From assembly GCF_005250615.1 (NCBI RefSeq), contig NZ_SULM01000008.1, positions 292,985-356,984 on the forward strand: DNA of 64,000 nucleotides, given 5' to 3'. Position 1 is the stretch's first letter. Each line of letters begins with the position of its first letter. The notes below the pieces were generated by a model that saw nothing but the letters and a program-made list of their open reading frames with translations, did no database searches and was not told the DNA's origin. Source of the DNA: Pseudomonas rhizoryzae (GTDB taxonomy: Bacteria; Pseudomonadota; Gammaproteobacteria; Pseudomonadales; Pseudomonadaceae). The translations under genes and the position numbers were made by a program. Below, piece after piece: positions 36,369 to 46,823 of the stretch.

Positions 36369-36461
36369 AAAAAAAGAGGCCATCACACGGAGTGATGGCC
36401 TCAAGAAGAAAAGAGGGGATTCCCCAGCCTGCCTGTACCGAGGTCCCCAAAAGGGTAGTTA
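36369..36461 (-). ncRNA. Candidate nitrogen-regulated sRNA, NrsZ-like
   Basis: On the minus strand a sigma-54-type promoter (36472-36487) is followed by about 93 bases without a good coding frame and then an intrinsic terminator: GAGGCCATCAC (36376-36386) pairs with GTGATGGCCTC (36392-36402) and is followed by seven T. Inside, a GGGGA/TCCCC-type hairpin (about 36415-36425) is visible. In P. aeruginosa the sRNA NrsZ lies just downstream of ntrC and depends on sigma-54 and NtrC; this one lies beyond ntrC on the same strand, separated by a repeat island. Ends are estimated and primary-sequence identity to NrsZ was not checked. Confidence 0.62.
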
Positions 36462-36471
36462 CCTAGGATAT

Positions 36472-36487
36472 TGCAGGAGGTGTGCCA
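36472..36487 (-). promoter_or_regulatory. Sigma-54 promoter of the candidate sRNA
   Basis: TGGCACACCTCCTGCA on the minus strand keeps the full TGGCAC -24 box, the GG-N10-GC spacing and the TGCA -12 end. No complete NtrC dyad is visible upstream; only a half site GGTGCC at 36578-36583. Confidence 0.7.
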
Positions 36488-36514
36488 AGTTTTGGGGTTG
36501 GGTGTTTTTGGGAC

Positions 36515-37456
36515 TTTGTAGGTTGGGTTGAGCGCAAGCGAAGCCCAACATTACGTAGCTGCAATCTTGGCTTTATAGGTGCCCGGCTGCTTATTGAGTG
36601 CTCTGATGGCTCTTGTTTCGCCCACCCGGGCGAGTCACTTTTGCCAATCGCGGCAAAAGTAACCAAAACCGCTTGCCCCGGACATCCGGCCCTGCGCTGC
36701 GCTCCGGGTCCGCTCACGCCAGCGCCGTTCCGGGGTCGGTCCAGATGGGCCGTCCCTGGCCCACTGGACCTCTCGCCGCATCCATGCGGCTCGACCCACT
36801 CCACGACACTGGCGTTCGCCCTCCTGAACGGGGCGATTCGCCAGCCTGAAAGTTTCGGTTGAACAACCAAACAGCACGTAGCGTGGACAACGGCGCAGCC
36901 TTGTCCAATGTTCAAGACCAAGCTCACTTATGGAAAAGGCCGCCACGCCCTGACACCGCCTTTATCGCGGCCATGGGCCGCTCCTACGGGGTATCCGGCT
37001 TCCGTAGGAGCGGCCCATGGCCGCGATAAAGGCAGTGCTCCAAGGGCTTGGGCTTCGGTGGTTGAGGGCTGCCAGTGGGAAACGCTACACGGTTTTCCAC
37101 GCTACAGATCCGTGAACAACAAATCCTCAGGCTGGCGCCCCGCCCCGTCAGTGAGGCCGAGTGCAGGTGTCGCGGAGGGGGATGCGAGGCAGGACGCCGA
37201 GCAAGGCGCGAGGGGCAGGATGCCCCTTCGTGCCGTGCCCCTGGAGCGGCGCCGGAACGAGGGGACCCGGAGCGCAGCGAAGGGCCGAAACGTGGGGCAA
37301 GCGGTTTTGGTTACTTTTGTCCGGGGCGCGTAGCCGCGATTGGCAAAAGTGACTCGCCCGGGTGGGCGAAACAAAAACCATCAAAGCACTCAATAAGCAG
37401 CTAGGCACCAAGTTAGCCCAGAGCGTTGGGCTTCGCTATCGCTCAGCCCAACCTAC
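36515..37456. repeat. Repeat island with ~220-base inverted arms and an inner REP pair
   Basis: The left arm (about 36515-36735) and right arm (about 37236-37456) are imperfect inverted copies with small insertions; shared landmarks are GTAGGTTGGG at the tips, GCCCACCCGGGCGAGTCAC, CTTTTGCCAATCGCGGC and ACCAAAACCGCTTGCCCC. Between them are an inverted REP-like pair (36961-36989 and 37002-37030, 29 bases, 12-base loop, core GTAGGAGCGGCC) and two smaller GTAGCGTGGA-type fragments. The whole 1.25 kb between 36211 and 37462 holds no convincing protein gene. Confidence 0.85.
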
Positions 37457-37461
37457 AAAAA

Positions 37462-38892
<1,431 letters not shown>

Positions 38893-38904
38893 GCGTGCTC
38901 CTCG

Positions 38905-39969
38905 TTATTCCAGCGGCAGGAAGATGCTGAAGGCGGTGTGGCCCGGATGGCTTTCACACTCGATCAGCCCCTGGTGCTGGGTGATGATGTTCTGGGTGAT
39001 GGCGAGCCCCAGGCCGGTGCCGTCGGGGCGACCGCTGACCATGGGATAGAAGATGGTTTCCTGCAGGTCCGGGGGGATGCCCGGACCGTTGTCGGTGATC
39101 TCCACCTTGCACACCAGGCGATGGCGATGGTGGCCGATGGTGAACTGGCGCAGGGTGCGGGTTCTCAGCGTCACCCGGCCCAGGCGCAATTCGTTCTGCT
39201 GGGAGATGGCCTGCATGGCGTTGCGCACGATGTTGAGCACCGCCTGGATCATCTGTTCGCGATCGATCATCAGGTCGGGAATGCTCGGGTCGTAGTCACG
39301 CACCAGGTTGATCAACCCCTGGCTTTCCGCTTCCACCAGGCTGCAGACCCGTTCCAGCACCTCGTGCACGTTGGTGATGGCCAGCTTCGGCAGCTTGTTG
39401 GAGCCGAGCATCCGATCGACCAGATTCCGCAGGCGATCCGCTTCCTCGATGATGACGTTGGTGTAGTCCTTGAGGGATTCCTCGGGCAGTTCGCGGGCCA
39501 GCAACTGGGCGGCGCCACGAATGCCGCCCAGGGGATTCTTGATCTCGTGGGCCAGGCCGCGTACCAGGAGCTTGGTGGTCTCCTGCTTGGAGAGCTGGGC
39601 CTCTTCCTTGGTGATGCGCAGCAGGCGGTCGCGCGGATGGACCTCCAGCAGCAGCAGGGTGTTGTGCCGGTCCAGGATGGGCGTCACCGCATAGTCCACC
39701 GTCAGGCTGTTGCCCGAGGTGGAGACCAGCAAGGCTTCGCGCTTGGTGAAGGGATGGGCATGGTCCACCGCCTGGCGTAGCGCCTGCAGGGCTTCGGGCG
39801 ATTCGGTGAAGAGTTCGCTGATGAATTGACCGTGACTGCGCTGACCGCTGATGGCCAACAGCATCTCGGCTGCCGGATTCATGTACTCCAGCCGCAACTC
39901 CGCATCCAGCAGAATGACCGCGGTCGTGAGGTTGTCGAGCAGGAGTCGGTGGATGACGTCGGTAGGCAT
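38905..39969 (-). CDS. ntrB: Nitrogen regulation sensor kinase NtrB (GlnL)
   Basis: A 354-residue cytoplasmic histidine kinase. It has a PAS domain (about 5-120; LLDAELRLEYMNPAAEMLLA), a HisKA region with the phospho-His in LVRGLAHEIKNPLGGIRGAA, and an ATPase domain with N, G1 and G2 boxes (DNGPGIPPDLQETIF, DGTGLGLAITQNII). The P-II protein controls its kinase/phosphatase balance. The ATG at 39969 (MPTDVIHRLLLDNL) is chosen because the longer frame would run across the putative promoter. Confidence 0.98.
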   Translation of the reverse strand: MPTDVIHRLLLDNLTTAVILLDAELRLEYMNPAAEMLLAISGQRSHGQFISELFTESPEALQALRQAVDHAHPFTKREALLVSTSGNSLTVDYAVTPILDRHNTLLLLEVHPRDRLLRITKEEAQLSKQETTKLLVRGLAHEIKNPLGGIRGAAQLLARELPEESLKDYTNVIIEEADRLRNLVDRMLGSNKLPKLAITNVHEVLERVCSLVEAESQGLINLVRDYDPSIPDLMIDREQMIQAVLNIVRNAMQAISQQNELRLGRVTLRTRTLRQFTIGHHRHRLVCKVEITDNGPGIPPDLQETIFYPMVSGRPDGTGLGLAITQNIITQHQGLIECESHPGHTAFSIFLPLE

Positions 39970-40003
39970 GGGAGGCCACAGCGCTATAGGGACGATAGGA
40001 AAA

Positions 40004-40019
40004 TGCAAGAAGCAAACCA
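40004..40019 (-). promoter_or_regulatory. Candidate sigma-54 promoter of ntrBC
   Basis: TGGTTTGCTTCTTGCA on the minus strand keeps GG-N10-GC and a perfect TTGCA -12 box; the -24 box is less good (TGGTTT). It would start transcription about 25 bases before the ntrB ATG, consistent with autoregulation. Confidence 0.5.
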
Positions 40020-40117
40020 AGACGCCCCGAGTTAGGGCAGATCGCTGTAACGTGCACTAACAGCCGTCGCGCGGTTCGGCGGACCGTCCTGGATTTGTAT
40101 CAAGATGGTGCGTAGTT

Positions 40118-40142
40118 GAAAAGCGCACCAGTGTGGTGCGCT
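40118..40142 (-). terminator. Hairpin: terminator of the DUF4124 gene that also reads as an NtrC-like dyad
   Basis: AGCGCACCA (40122-40130) pairs with TGGTGCGCT (40134-40142), and on the minus strand TTTTC follows, so it can terminate the upstream DUF4124 gene, whose stop codon it overlaps. The same bases contain CGCACC-AGTGT-GGTGCG (40124-40140), an NtrC-type dyad about 130 bases upstream of the inferred ntrB start. Terminator is the safer reading. Confidence 0.6.
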
Positions 40143-40779
40143 AAAGGAAGGGCAGCCAGGATTTCTTGGCTTCGGGCGGCTTCATGTCGAGTGGACATTC
40201 CGGCCTTTTGCCCCAATCCGCCGCTGCGCACGGATGGGCGCGGCGCTTCTGCTCCAGCGAGGGGCGGCGCAGATGGAAGGGCTGGGCCGGGGTGCGTTCC
40301 AGCACGTTACCATCGGCTGCGAGAATTTCCGCCACCAACTGATGGGTGCCGCGGTCCAGGCCATCCAGCGGGAAGACCGGGCTGCGGCCGACACCGGCTT
40401 CCTTGTCATCCAGCAGCAGTCGATAGCTGTGGCCCGGTTGCAACTCCGGCTCACTGACCAGGCTGACGATGAGTTGCCCTTGCTGATCGATCACCGTGGC
40501 ATCCGGCTCTGGCACCAGGATGCGCAGCATCTGGTAGCGGAAGGGTGCTGCCTTGGGTGTCTTCGCCACTGGCGTGGTCGGCGTCGGACTCAGCTTGCGG
40601 GTCGGCTGGCCCTGCTGGTTGAGGTTGTTGGTGGTGTTCACCGGGACCTTGGTGGCCTTGACGCCCTTGGGCGGCTGATCGGTATAGACGCGATTGCCGT
40701 CCTTGTCGACGTAGCTGTAGACCGCCGCCTGGGCGGGCGTCAGGACACAGAGCAGCAACAGCAACGCAACGAGGCGCAT
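40141..40779 (-). CDS. DUF4124 domain-containing periplasmic protein (second of a pair)
   Basis: A 212-residue protein with signal peptide (MRLVALLLLLCVLTPAQA) and an N-terminal DUF4124 motif AVYSYVDKDGNRVYTDQPPK. After a Thr/Pro linker comes an Ig-like beta domain (ATVIDQQGQLIVSLVSEPEL; LLLDDKEAGVGRSPVFPLDG) and a charged tail with paired Cys. DUF4124 proteins are periplasmic and of unknown function. The ATG overlaps the TGA of the first DUF4124 gene, so the two are coupled. The pair between glnA and ntrB is conserved in pseudomonads. Confidence 0.88.
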   Translation of the reverse strand: MRLVALLLLLCVLTPAQAAVYSYVDKDGNRVYTDQPPKGVKATKVPVNTTNNLNQQGQPTRKLSPTPTTPVAKTPKAAPFRYQMLRILVPEPDATVIDQQGQLIVSLVSEPELQPGHSYRLLLDDKEAGVGRSPVFPLDGLDRGTHQLVAEILAADGNVLERTPAQPFHLRRPSLEQKRRAHPCAAADWGKRPECPLDMKPPEAKKSWLPFL

Positions 40780-41297
40780 CAGCGGGCCGGACTGTTGACG
40801 CTGATGCGCTGCACGGTGACCGTCTTCTCGGCACTGGTCTGGATCACCTCGCCCGTGCCTGACAGGACCTGGGCGGCGAAGCGGTGCTCGCCACGCTCCA
40901 GGTTGGTCACGCCGAAGCGGGTACTCTGGCCGGGGCTGCCATAGGGTTGGCCATCCACCAGCAACTGCAGGCTCTGGCCTGCCTTCAGTGCCGGTTCCAG
41001 GGAGACACCCACGGCAAAGGTGCCATTGTTGGCGCGGATGGCCTCGTCGTTGGGCAGATTCACCTCCAGACGGCTGAAGGCCGGTCCCGCGGGCGTCGCA
41101 GCTGCGGGGGCGCTCGGGATGCTTGGCGCCGGCTGGGGATTGCCCACGGTGTTGGTGGGCGGCACCTGCACCGGTGTGGCATTGGCCGAGGGTTGGTCGC
41201 TGAACACCGTATTGCCTTCGGCATCGACCGACTTGTAGATCGCGGCCTGGGCAGAGCAGGCGAGGCAGAGCAGACAGCAGGCGAGCAGGCGAGGCAT
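40779..41297 (-). CDS. DUF4124 domain-containing periplasmic protein (first of a pair)
   Basis: A 172-residue protein with signal peptide (MPRLLACCLLCLACSAQA). The DUF4124 motif AIYKSVDAEGNTVFSDQPSA is followed by a Pro/Ala linker and a beta domain (FAVGVSLEPALKAGQSLQLL; RGEHRFAAQVLSGTGEVIQT) very like that of its partner, so the two are paralogues. It lies downstream of the glnA terminator. Function unknown. Confidence 0.88.
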   Translation of the reverse strand: MPRLLACCLLCLACSAQAAIYKSVDAEGNTVFSDQPSANATPVQVPPTNTVGNPQPAPSIPSAPAAATPAGPAFSRLEVNLPNDEAIRANNGTFAVGVSLEPALKAGQSLQLLVDGQPYGSPGQSTRFGVTNLERGEHRFAAQVLSGTGEVIQTSAEKTVTVQRISVNSPAR

Positions 41298-41412
41298 GGC
41301 GGAATCTCGGCCGGGCGATGAGGGGCAAGGGTAGCAGGCGCGCCGCGCGCTCCGGTAGGCAACTGATCGTCTGCCGCACGCTACGGAGCGCCGCTGCTTT
41401 TCTGGGCGCAAT

Positions 41413-41440
41413 GAAAAGGCCTCCCGAAGGAGGCCTTTTC
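41413..41440 (-). terminator. Terminator of glnA
   Basis: GAAAAGGCCTCC-TTCG-GGAGGCCTTTTC (minus strand), 16 bases after the glnA stop; UUCG tetraloop-type hairpin. Confidence 0.9.
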
Positions 41441-41456
41441 AATTACCGCAGCGGGA

Positions 41457-42863
41457 TTAGACGCTGTAGTACAGGTCGTATTCCAGCGGGTGCACGAAGG
41501 TACGCACCTTGATCTCTTCCTCGGACTTCAGCTCGATGTAGGCATCGATGAACTCGTCGGTGAAGACGCCGCCCTTGGTCAGGAACGCACGGCCGGCGTC
41601 CAGGGCTTCCAGGGCTTCCTTCAGGCTGCCGCAGACCTGCGGGATCTTCTTGCCTTCTTCCGGCGGCAGATCGTACAGGTTCTTGTCGGCGGCATCGCCG
41701 GGGTGAATCTTGTTCTGGATGCCGTCCAGGCCAGCCATCAGCAGCGCGGCGAAGCACAGGTAGGGGTTGGCAGCCGGATCCGGGAAGCGGGCTTCGATGC
41801 GGCGGGCTTTCGGGCTCGACACATAGGGGATACGGATGGAGGCGGAGCGGTTACGGGCCGAGTAGGCCAGCATGACCGGGGCTTCGAAGCCGGGCACCAG
41901 ACGCTTGTAGCTGTTGGTGGACGGGTTGGTGAAGCCGTTCAGGGCCTTGCCGTGCTTGATGATGCCGCCGATGAAGTACAGGGCGGTATCGGACAGGCCG
42001 GCATAGCCTTCACCCGCGAAGGTGTTCTTGCCATCCTTGGAGATGGACATGTGCACGTGCATGCCGGAGCCGTTGTCGCCGTACAGGGGCTTGGGCATGA
42101 AGGTGGCGGTCTTGCCGTAGGCATCGGCCACGTTGTGCACGACGTACTTCAGGGTCTGGGTCTCGTCGGCCTTCTTGACCAGGGTGTTGAACTGCACACC
42201 GATCTCGTTCTGGCCAGCGGTCGCCACTTCGTGGTGGTGGACTTCCACGGTCAGGCCCATTTCTTCCAGGGCGTTGCACATGGCGGTACGGATTTCGTGG
42301 TCGTGATCGACCGGCGGAACCGGGAAGTAGCCGCCCTTGACGCCCGGACGGTGGCCCTTGTTGCCGCTTTCGAAGTCAGCGTCGGTGTTCCAGGACGCCT
42401 GCTCGGAGAAGATCTTGAACATGGAGCCGGAGATGTCCGACTTGAACTTCACTTCGTCGAAGATGAAGAACTCGGGCTCCGGGCCGACGAACACGGTGTC
42501 GCCGATGCCGGTGGACTTCAGGTATTCCTCGGCGGCCTTGGCGATACCACGGGGGTCGCGCTCGTAGGGCTGCATGGTCGAGGGTTCGATGATGTCGCAG
42601 ACCAGGATCAGGGTCGGCTCTTCGGTGAAGGGGTCCAGGACGGCGGTGCTGTCGTCGGGCAGCAGGATCATGTCGGAGGCTTCGATGCCTTTCCAGCCGG
42701 CGATGGAGGAGCCGTCGAACATCTTGCCGTGGGCGAAGAAGTCCTCGTCCAGCGCGTCACGCGCCGGCATGGTGACGTGTTGCTGCTTGCCTTTGGTGTC
42801 GGTGAAGCGCAGGTCTACCCACTTCACGTCGTTTTCTTTGATCAGTTGAACAGCCTTCGACAT
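41457..42863 (-). CDS. glnA: Glutamine synthetase, type I
   Basis: A 468-residue GSI-beta enzyme that makes glutamine from glutamate, ammonia and ATP. Family motifs: [12 protein letters not shown], the Mg-binding site [15 protein letters not shown] (as [13 protein letters not shown]), the ATP motif [20 protein letters not shown], and the adenylylation Tyr in [11 protein letters not shown]. Length and the adenylylation site fit control by GlnE and P-II. RBS GAGGAAA precedes the ATG. Transcription probably starts from the sigma-54 promoter upstream. Confidence 0.98.
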   Translation of the reverse strand: MSKAVQLIKENDVKWVDLRFTDTKGKQQHVTMPARDALDEDFFAHGKMFDGSSIAGWKGIEASDMILLPDDSTAVLDPFTEEPTLILVCDIIEPSTMQPYERDPRGIAKAAEEYLKSTGIGDTVFVGPEPEFFIFDEVKFKSDISGSMFKIFSEQASWNTDADFESGNKGHRPGVKGGYFPVPPVDHDHEIRTAMCNALEEMGLTVEVHHHEVATAGQNEIGVQFNTLVKKADETQTLKYVVHNVADAYGKTATFMPKPLYGDNGSGMHVHMSISKDGKNTFAGEGYAGLSDTALYFIGGIIKHGKALNGFTNPSTNSYKRLVPGFEAPVMLAYSARNRSASIRIPYVSSPKARRIEARFPDPAANPYLCFAALLMAGLDGIQNKIHPGDAADKNLYDLPPEEGKKIPQVCGSLKEALEALDAGRAFLTKGGVFTDEFIDAYIELKSEEEIKVRTFVHPLEYDLYYSV

Positions 42864-43015
42864 GGTTTCCTCCAGAGGAATTTCGGCCGGGAGCGGTTGG
42901 CGGTACTCCCGGTATCAGCTGTGCCCTTGAGGGGCGCTCCCGTGCTGCGCGGTCCACGACCGGCATTCGACGAAAAGCGCCCTATGCTGGCTCAGGGGCG
43001 GCTGCCTCACAAGAG

Positions 43016-43031
43016 AGCAAGTTGTATGCCA
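43016..43031 (-). promoter_or_regulatory. Sigma-54 promoter of glnA
   Basis: TGGCATACAACTTGCT on the minus strand matches TGGCACR-N4-TTGCW at nearly every conserved position. The leader to the glnA ATG is about 140 bases. It lies in the 385-base gap between glnA and the divergent thiI. Confidence 0.8.
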
Positions 43032-43104
43032 GTGCCCTTAAATGGGCTGGAGCGGCTTGCCACCGCCTCTCGCGGCGTTTTCAGGCCTGTCGATGCCGCA
43101 TCGT

Positions 43105-43152
43105 TGCACCTGTTTGGTGCTTGATATTTCGAATATGCACTTAAATGGGGCT
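43105..43152 (-). promoter_or_regulatory. NtrC enhancer sites upstream of glnA
   Basis: Site 1 at 43105-43121 reads TGCACC-TGTTT-GGTGCT, nearly identical to the site upstream of glnK. Site 2 at 43136-43152 reads TGCACT-TAAAT-GGGGCT, a weaker match. A third dyad, TGCCCT-TAAAT-GGGCTG (43033-43049), is adjacent to the promoter. Sites 1 and 2 lie 100-150 bases upstream of the inferred start. Confidence 0.75.
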
Positions 43153-43248
43153 TTGAGTGATTTTGTCGGCCCGATTCGAGTCCGCGGCGGTTTTCAGGTA
43201 TGATCTTCGCCCTTTTCTTTCGCGTTTCCCGCACGCCGTCTCCCGTTC

Positions 43249-44703
43249 ATGAAGCTCATCATCAAGGTCTTTCCGGAAATCACCATCAAGAGTCGCCCGG
43301 TGCGCAAGAATTTCATTCGCCAATTGGTGAAGAACATTCGCGTCGTGCTGCGTGATCTGGATCCGGATGTCTTGGTCGATGGGGTATGGGACAACGTCAC
43401 CCTGGACACCACGGTCAGCGAACCGCGGGTGCTGGCGGAGATGAAGCAGCGCCTGGCCTGCACCCCCGGCATCGGCCAGTTCCTCGAGGTGCACGAGTAT
43501 CCGCTGGGCGACTTCGAGACCATCCTCGCCCTGTGCGAGCGCCATTTCGGCGAGCGGGTCCGCGGCAAGGTGTTCTCGGTGCGCTGCAAGCGCGCCGGCA
43601 AGCATGACTTTTCCTCGATGGACGTGGAACGCTACGTCGGTGGCGGTCTGCGCGAGCGCTGCGGCGGTGCCGGCATCGCCCTGAAGAATCCCGAGGTAAA
43701 CGTTCGCCTGGAGATCCGCGACCAGCAGCTGTTCATCATCGACGAGCACCACGAGGGGCTGGGCGGTTATCCGCTGGGCGCCCTGGAGCAGGTGCTGGTG
43801 TTGATGTCCGGTGGCTTCGACTCCACCGTGGCCGCCTATCAGATGATGAGGCGCGGCATGGTCAGCCACTTCTGCTTCTTCAATCTCGGTGGCCGTGCCC
43901 ACGAATTGGGCGTGATGGAAGTGGCGCACTATCTGTGGGAGAAATTCGGTCGCTCCCAGCGCGTGCTGTTCATCAGCGTACCCTTCGAGGAAGTGGTGGG
44001 GCAGATCCTCACCCAGTGCGACGACAGCCACATGGGCGTGATCCTGAAGCGCATGATGCTGCGCGCGGCCAGTCGCATCGCCGAGCAGTTGCAGATCGAG
44101 GCGCTGGTGACCGGCGAGGCCGTCTCCCAGGTCTCCAGCCAGACCCTGACCAACCTGGCGGTGATCGACAAGGCCACCGATACCCTGGTGCTGCGCCCGC
44201 TGCTGGCCAGCCACAAGCAGGACATCATCGACACCGCCCAGCGCATCGGCACCGCCGACTTCGCCAAGCACATGCCCGAGTACTGCGGCGTCATTTCGGT
44301 GAATCCCACCACCAAGGCCAAGGCCATGCGGGTGGAGCACGAGGAAAGCAAGTTCGACCTGGCGGTGCTCGACGCCGCCCTGGAGCGCGCCCGCTTCATC
44401 ACCGTCGACAAGGTGATCGAAGAGCTGGGCAAGGACGTGCAGGTCGAAGAGCTGGCACAGCCCTTGCCAGGTCAGATCGTGGTGGACATCCGCCATCCCG
44501 ACGCCCAGGAAGAGGCGCCGCTGGAAATTGCGGGCATCGAGGTGCAGGCCATGCCCTTCTTCGCCCTGAACAGCCGTTTCAAGGAACTGGACGACAGCCG
44601 CCAGTACCTCCTTTATTGCGACCGCGGGGTGATGAGCCGGCTGCACGCCCATCACCTGCTCACCGAAGGGCACGCCAATGTGCGCGTTTATCGTCCGGCC
44701 TAA
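43249..44703 (+). CDS. thiI: tRNA 4-thiouridine synthase / thiamine sulfurtransferase ThiI
   Basis: A 484-residue protein. N-terminal ferredoxin-like and THUMP domains (about 1-170) bind tRNA. A PP-loop ATPase follows ([18 protein letters not shown]) with the catalytic Cys in [12 protein letters not shown]-terminal rhodanese domain (about 405-484) has Cys457 in YCDRGVMSR, matching E. coli Cys456. It makes s4U8 in tRNA and supplies sulfur for the thiamine thiazole. ATG at 43249 begins [20 protein letters not shown]. Divergent from glnA. Confidence 0.97.
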   Translation: MKLIIKVFPEITIKSRPVRKNFIRQLVKNIRVVLRDLDPDVLVDGVWDNVTLDTTVSEPRVLAEMKQRLACTPGIGQFLEVHEYPLGDFETILALCERHFGERVRGKVFSVRCKRAGKHDFSSMDVERYVGGGLRERCGGAGIALKNPEVNVRLEIRDQQLFIIDEHHEGLGGYPLGALEQVLVLMSGGFDSTVAAYQMMRRGMVSHFCFFNLGGRAHELGVMEVAHYLWEKFGRSQRVLFISVPFEEVVGQILTQCDDSHMGVILKRMMLRAASRIAEQLQIEALVTGEAVSQVSSQTLTNLAVIDKATDTLVLRPLLASHKQDIIDTAQRIGTADFAKHMPEYCGVISVNPTTKAKAMRVEHEESKFDLAVLDAALERARFITVDKVIEELGKDVQVEELAQPLPGQIVVDIRHPDAQEEAPLEIAGIEVQAMPFFALNSRFKELDDSRQYLLYCDRGVMSRLHAHHLLTEGHANVRVYRPA

Positions 44704-44860
44704 GCAGCCGGGCCTGCTGGGTGGCAGTATCCGCCACCGCCCTCCCGACCTCCGCTAGCCGGCCGGCCCCTGCGCCGTCGGCCGCGTTTCGCGTCTTTGC
44801 AATCTCCAGCTGTCAGCCTGCTGGCTGAAGCTCCTTCATTTCTATACCGAGAACACCACT

Positions 44861-46678
44861 GTGATCGAGAATCTACGCAACATCGCCATCATCGCGCACG
44901 TCGACCATGGCAAGACCACCCTCGTCGACAAGCTGCTGCGCCTGTCCGGCACCCTGGACCGCAAAGAAGCGGAAAACGAGCGGGTGATGGACAGCAACGA
45001 CCAGGAAAAGGAACGTGGCATCACCATCCTGGCCAAGAACACCGCGCTGAAGTGGAAGGACTACAACATCAACATCGTCGACACCCCCGGCCACGCCGAC
45101 TTCGGTGGCGAGGTGGAGCGCGTGATGTCGATGGTCGACTCCGTGCTGCTGGTGGTCGACGCCCAGGACGGCCCCATGCCGCAGACCCGTTTCGTGACCC
45201 AGAAGGCGTTCAAGGCCGGTCTGCGTCCGATCGTGGTGGTGAACAAGATCGACCGTCCCGGCGCGCGTCCGGACTGGGTCATCGACCAGATCTTCGACCT
45301 GTTCGACAACCTCGGCGCCACCGATGAGCAACTGGACTTCCCGATCGTCTACGCCAGCGCCCTGAACGGCATCGCCGGTCTGGATCACGAGAAGATGGAC
45401 GACAACATGGATGCCCTGTTCCAGGCCATCGTCGACCACGTCCCGGCGCCCCAGGTCGATGTGGACGGTCCCTTCCAGATGCAGATCTCCCAGCTGGACT
45501 ACAACAGCTTCCTGGGCGTGATCGGCATCGGCCGCATCGCCCGTGGCCGCATCAAGGCCAACACCCCGGTGGTGGCCATCAGCGATGACGGCAGCAAGCG
45601 CAACGGTCGTATCCTCAAGATCATGGGCCACTCCGGCCTGCAGCGCGTAGAGGTGGCCGAAGCCGAAGCCGGCGACATCGTCTGCGTCTCGGGCATGGAC
45701 GAGCTGTTCATCTCCGACACCCTGTGCGATCCGCAGAACGTCGAAGCCCGTCCGCCGCTGACCGTCGACCAGCCCACCGTGAGCATGACCTTCCAGGTCA
45801 ACGACTCGCCCTTCGCCGGTCGTGAAGGCAAGTTCGTCACCAGCCGCAACATCAAGGACCGTCTGGACAAGGAGCTGCTGCACAACGTGGCCCTGCGCGT
45901 CGAGCCGGGCGAGTCGGCCGAGAAGTTCAAGGTCTCCGGCCGTGGCGAGCTGCACCTGTCGGTGCTGATCGAGAACATGCGCCGCGAAGGCTTCGAGATG
46001 GCCGTGGGCCGTCCGGAAGTGGTGATCATCGAGAAGGACGGCGAGAAGCAGGAGCCCTACGAGAACGTCACCATCGACATCGAAGAGCAGCACCAGGGCT
46101 CGGTGATGGAGCAAATGGGTCTGCGCAAGGGTGATCTGACCAACATGATCCCCGACGGCAAGGGCCGTATCCGCCTGGAATACACCATCCCGGCGCGTGG
46201 CCTGATCGGCTTCCGCAACAACTTCCTGACCCTGACCTCGGGCAGCGGCATCCTGACCTCGACCTTCAGCCACTACGGCCCGATCAAGGCCGGCGAAGTG
46301 AGCAACCGTCAGAACGGCGTGCTGGTGTCCATGGCCACCGGTACCGCCCTGACCTACTCGCTGGAAACCCTGCAGAGCCGCGGCAAGCTGTTCCTGGCCC
46401 CGGGCGACGAGATCTACGAAGGCCAGCTGTGCGGCATCAACAGCCGTGACAACGACCTGGTGCTCAACCCCACCAAGGGCAAGAAGCTGGACAACATGCG
46501 CGCCTCGGGCAAGGACGAAGTCATCGCCCTGGTGCCGCCGATCAAGTTCACCCTGGAGCAGGCGCTGGAATTCATCGCCGACGACGAGCTGGTGGAAGTG
46601 ACGCCCAAGTCCATCCGCCTGCGCAAGAAGTACCTGAACGAGAACGACCGCAAGCGCTTCGAGCGTTCCAAGGTCTGA
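44861..46678 (+). CDS. typA: Ribosome-associated GTPase TypA/BipA
   Basis: A 605-residue translational GTPase. G1 [10 protein letters not shown], the switch region [11 protein letters not shown]3 [10 protein letters not shown] and G4 NKIDRPGA are intact, followed by domains II, III, V and the TypA-specific C-terminal domain ([20 protein letters not shown]). It acts in 50S assembly and stress adaptation. It starts with GTG at 44861 ([14 protein letters not shown]), the family start, and is followed by a terminator. Confidence 0.97.
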   Translation: MIENLRNIAIIAHVDHGKTTLVDKLLRLSGTLDRKEAENERVMDSNDQEKERGITILAKNTALKWKDYNINIVDTPGHADFGGEVERVMSMVDSVLLVVDAQDGPMPQTRFVTQKAFKAGLRPIVVVNKIDRPGARPDWVIDQIFDLFDNLGATDEQLDFPIVYASALNGIAGLDHEKMDDNMDALFQAIVDHVPAPQVDVDGPFQMQISQLDYNSFLGVIGIGRIARGRIKANTPVVAISDDGSKRNGRILKIMGHSGLQRVEVAEAEAGDIVCVSGMDELFISDTLCDPQNVEARPPLTVDQPTVSMTFQVNDSPFAGREGKFVTSRNIKDRLDKELLHNVALRVEPGESAEKFKVSGRGELHLSVLIENMRREGFEMAVGRPEVVIIEKDGEKQEPYENVTIDIEEQHQGSVMEQMGLRKGDLTNMIPDGKGRIRLEYTIPARGLIGFRNNFLTLTSGSGILTSTFSHYGPIKAGEVSNRQNGVLVSMATGTALTYSLETLQSRGKLFLAPGDEIYEGQLCGINSRDNDLVLNPTKGKKLDNMRASGKDEVIALVPPIKFTLEQALEFIADDELVEVTPKSIRLRKKYLNENDRKRFERSKV

Positions 46679-46697
46679 TCGCGTTTGGGTCATGCAA

Positions 46698-46721
46698 GAA
46701 AGCGCCTTCGGGCGCTTTTTT
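46698..46721 (+). terminator. Terminator of typA
   Basis: GAAAGCGCC-TTCG-GGCGCTTTTTT hairpin 20 bases past the typA stop. Confidence 0.9.
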
Positions 46722-46823
46722 GTTGGCCGCGTGGCGCAGTCGACGGCGTCGTTAATCAGGCCGCCGATAGGCCGTCAGCCGTTGGGTCGCAGGAGATCCC
46801 TAGCGGGGCTACCCTCACCCCGG

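Noticed and set aside
36578..36583. GGTGCC as an NtrC site for the sRNA
   Set aside because: Only one half of the dyad is present; six bases with no partner at the right distance are expected by chance.
36482..36862. 126-residue plus-strand frame in the repeat island
   Set aside because: It lies wholly in the inverted-repeat arm and has a mirrored counterpart in the other arm; composition is that of repeated DNA, not of a gene.
36908..37333. 141-residue plus-strand frame in the repeat island
   Set aside because: It crosses the REP pair and the right repeat arm, has no recognisable domain, and its start lacks a ribosome site.
43141..44673. 510-residue minus-strand frame
   Set aside because: It is the antisense of thiI, which has all expected motifs; the frame is open only because of high GC.
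44873..46693. 606-residue minus-strand frame
   Set aside because: Antisense shadow of typA; low-complexity Gly/Val/Gln/His composition typical of GC-rich antisense frames.
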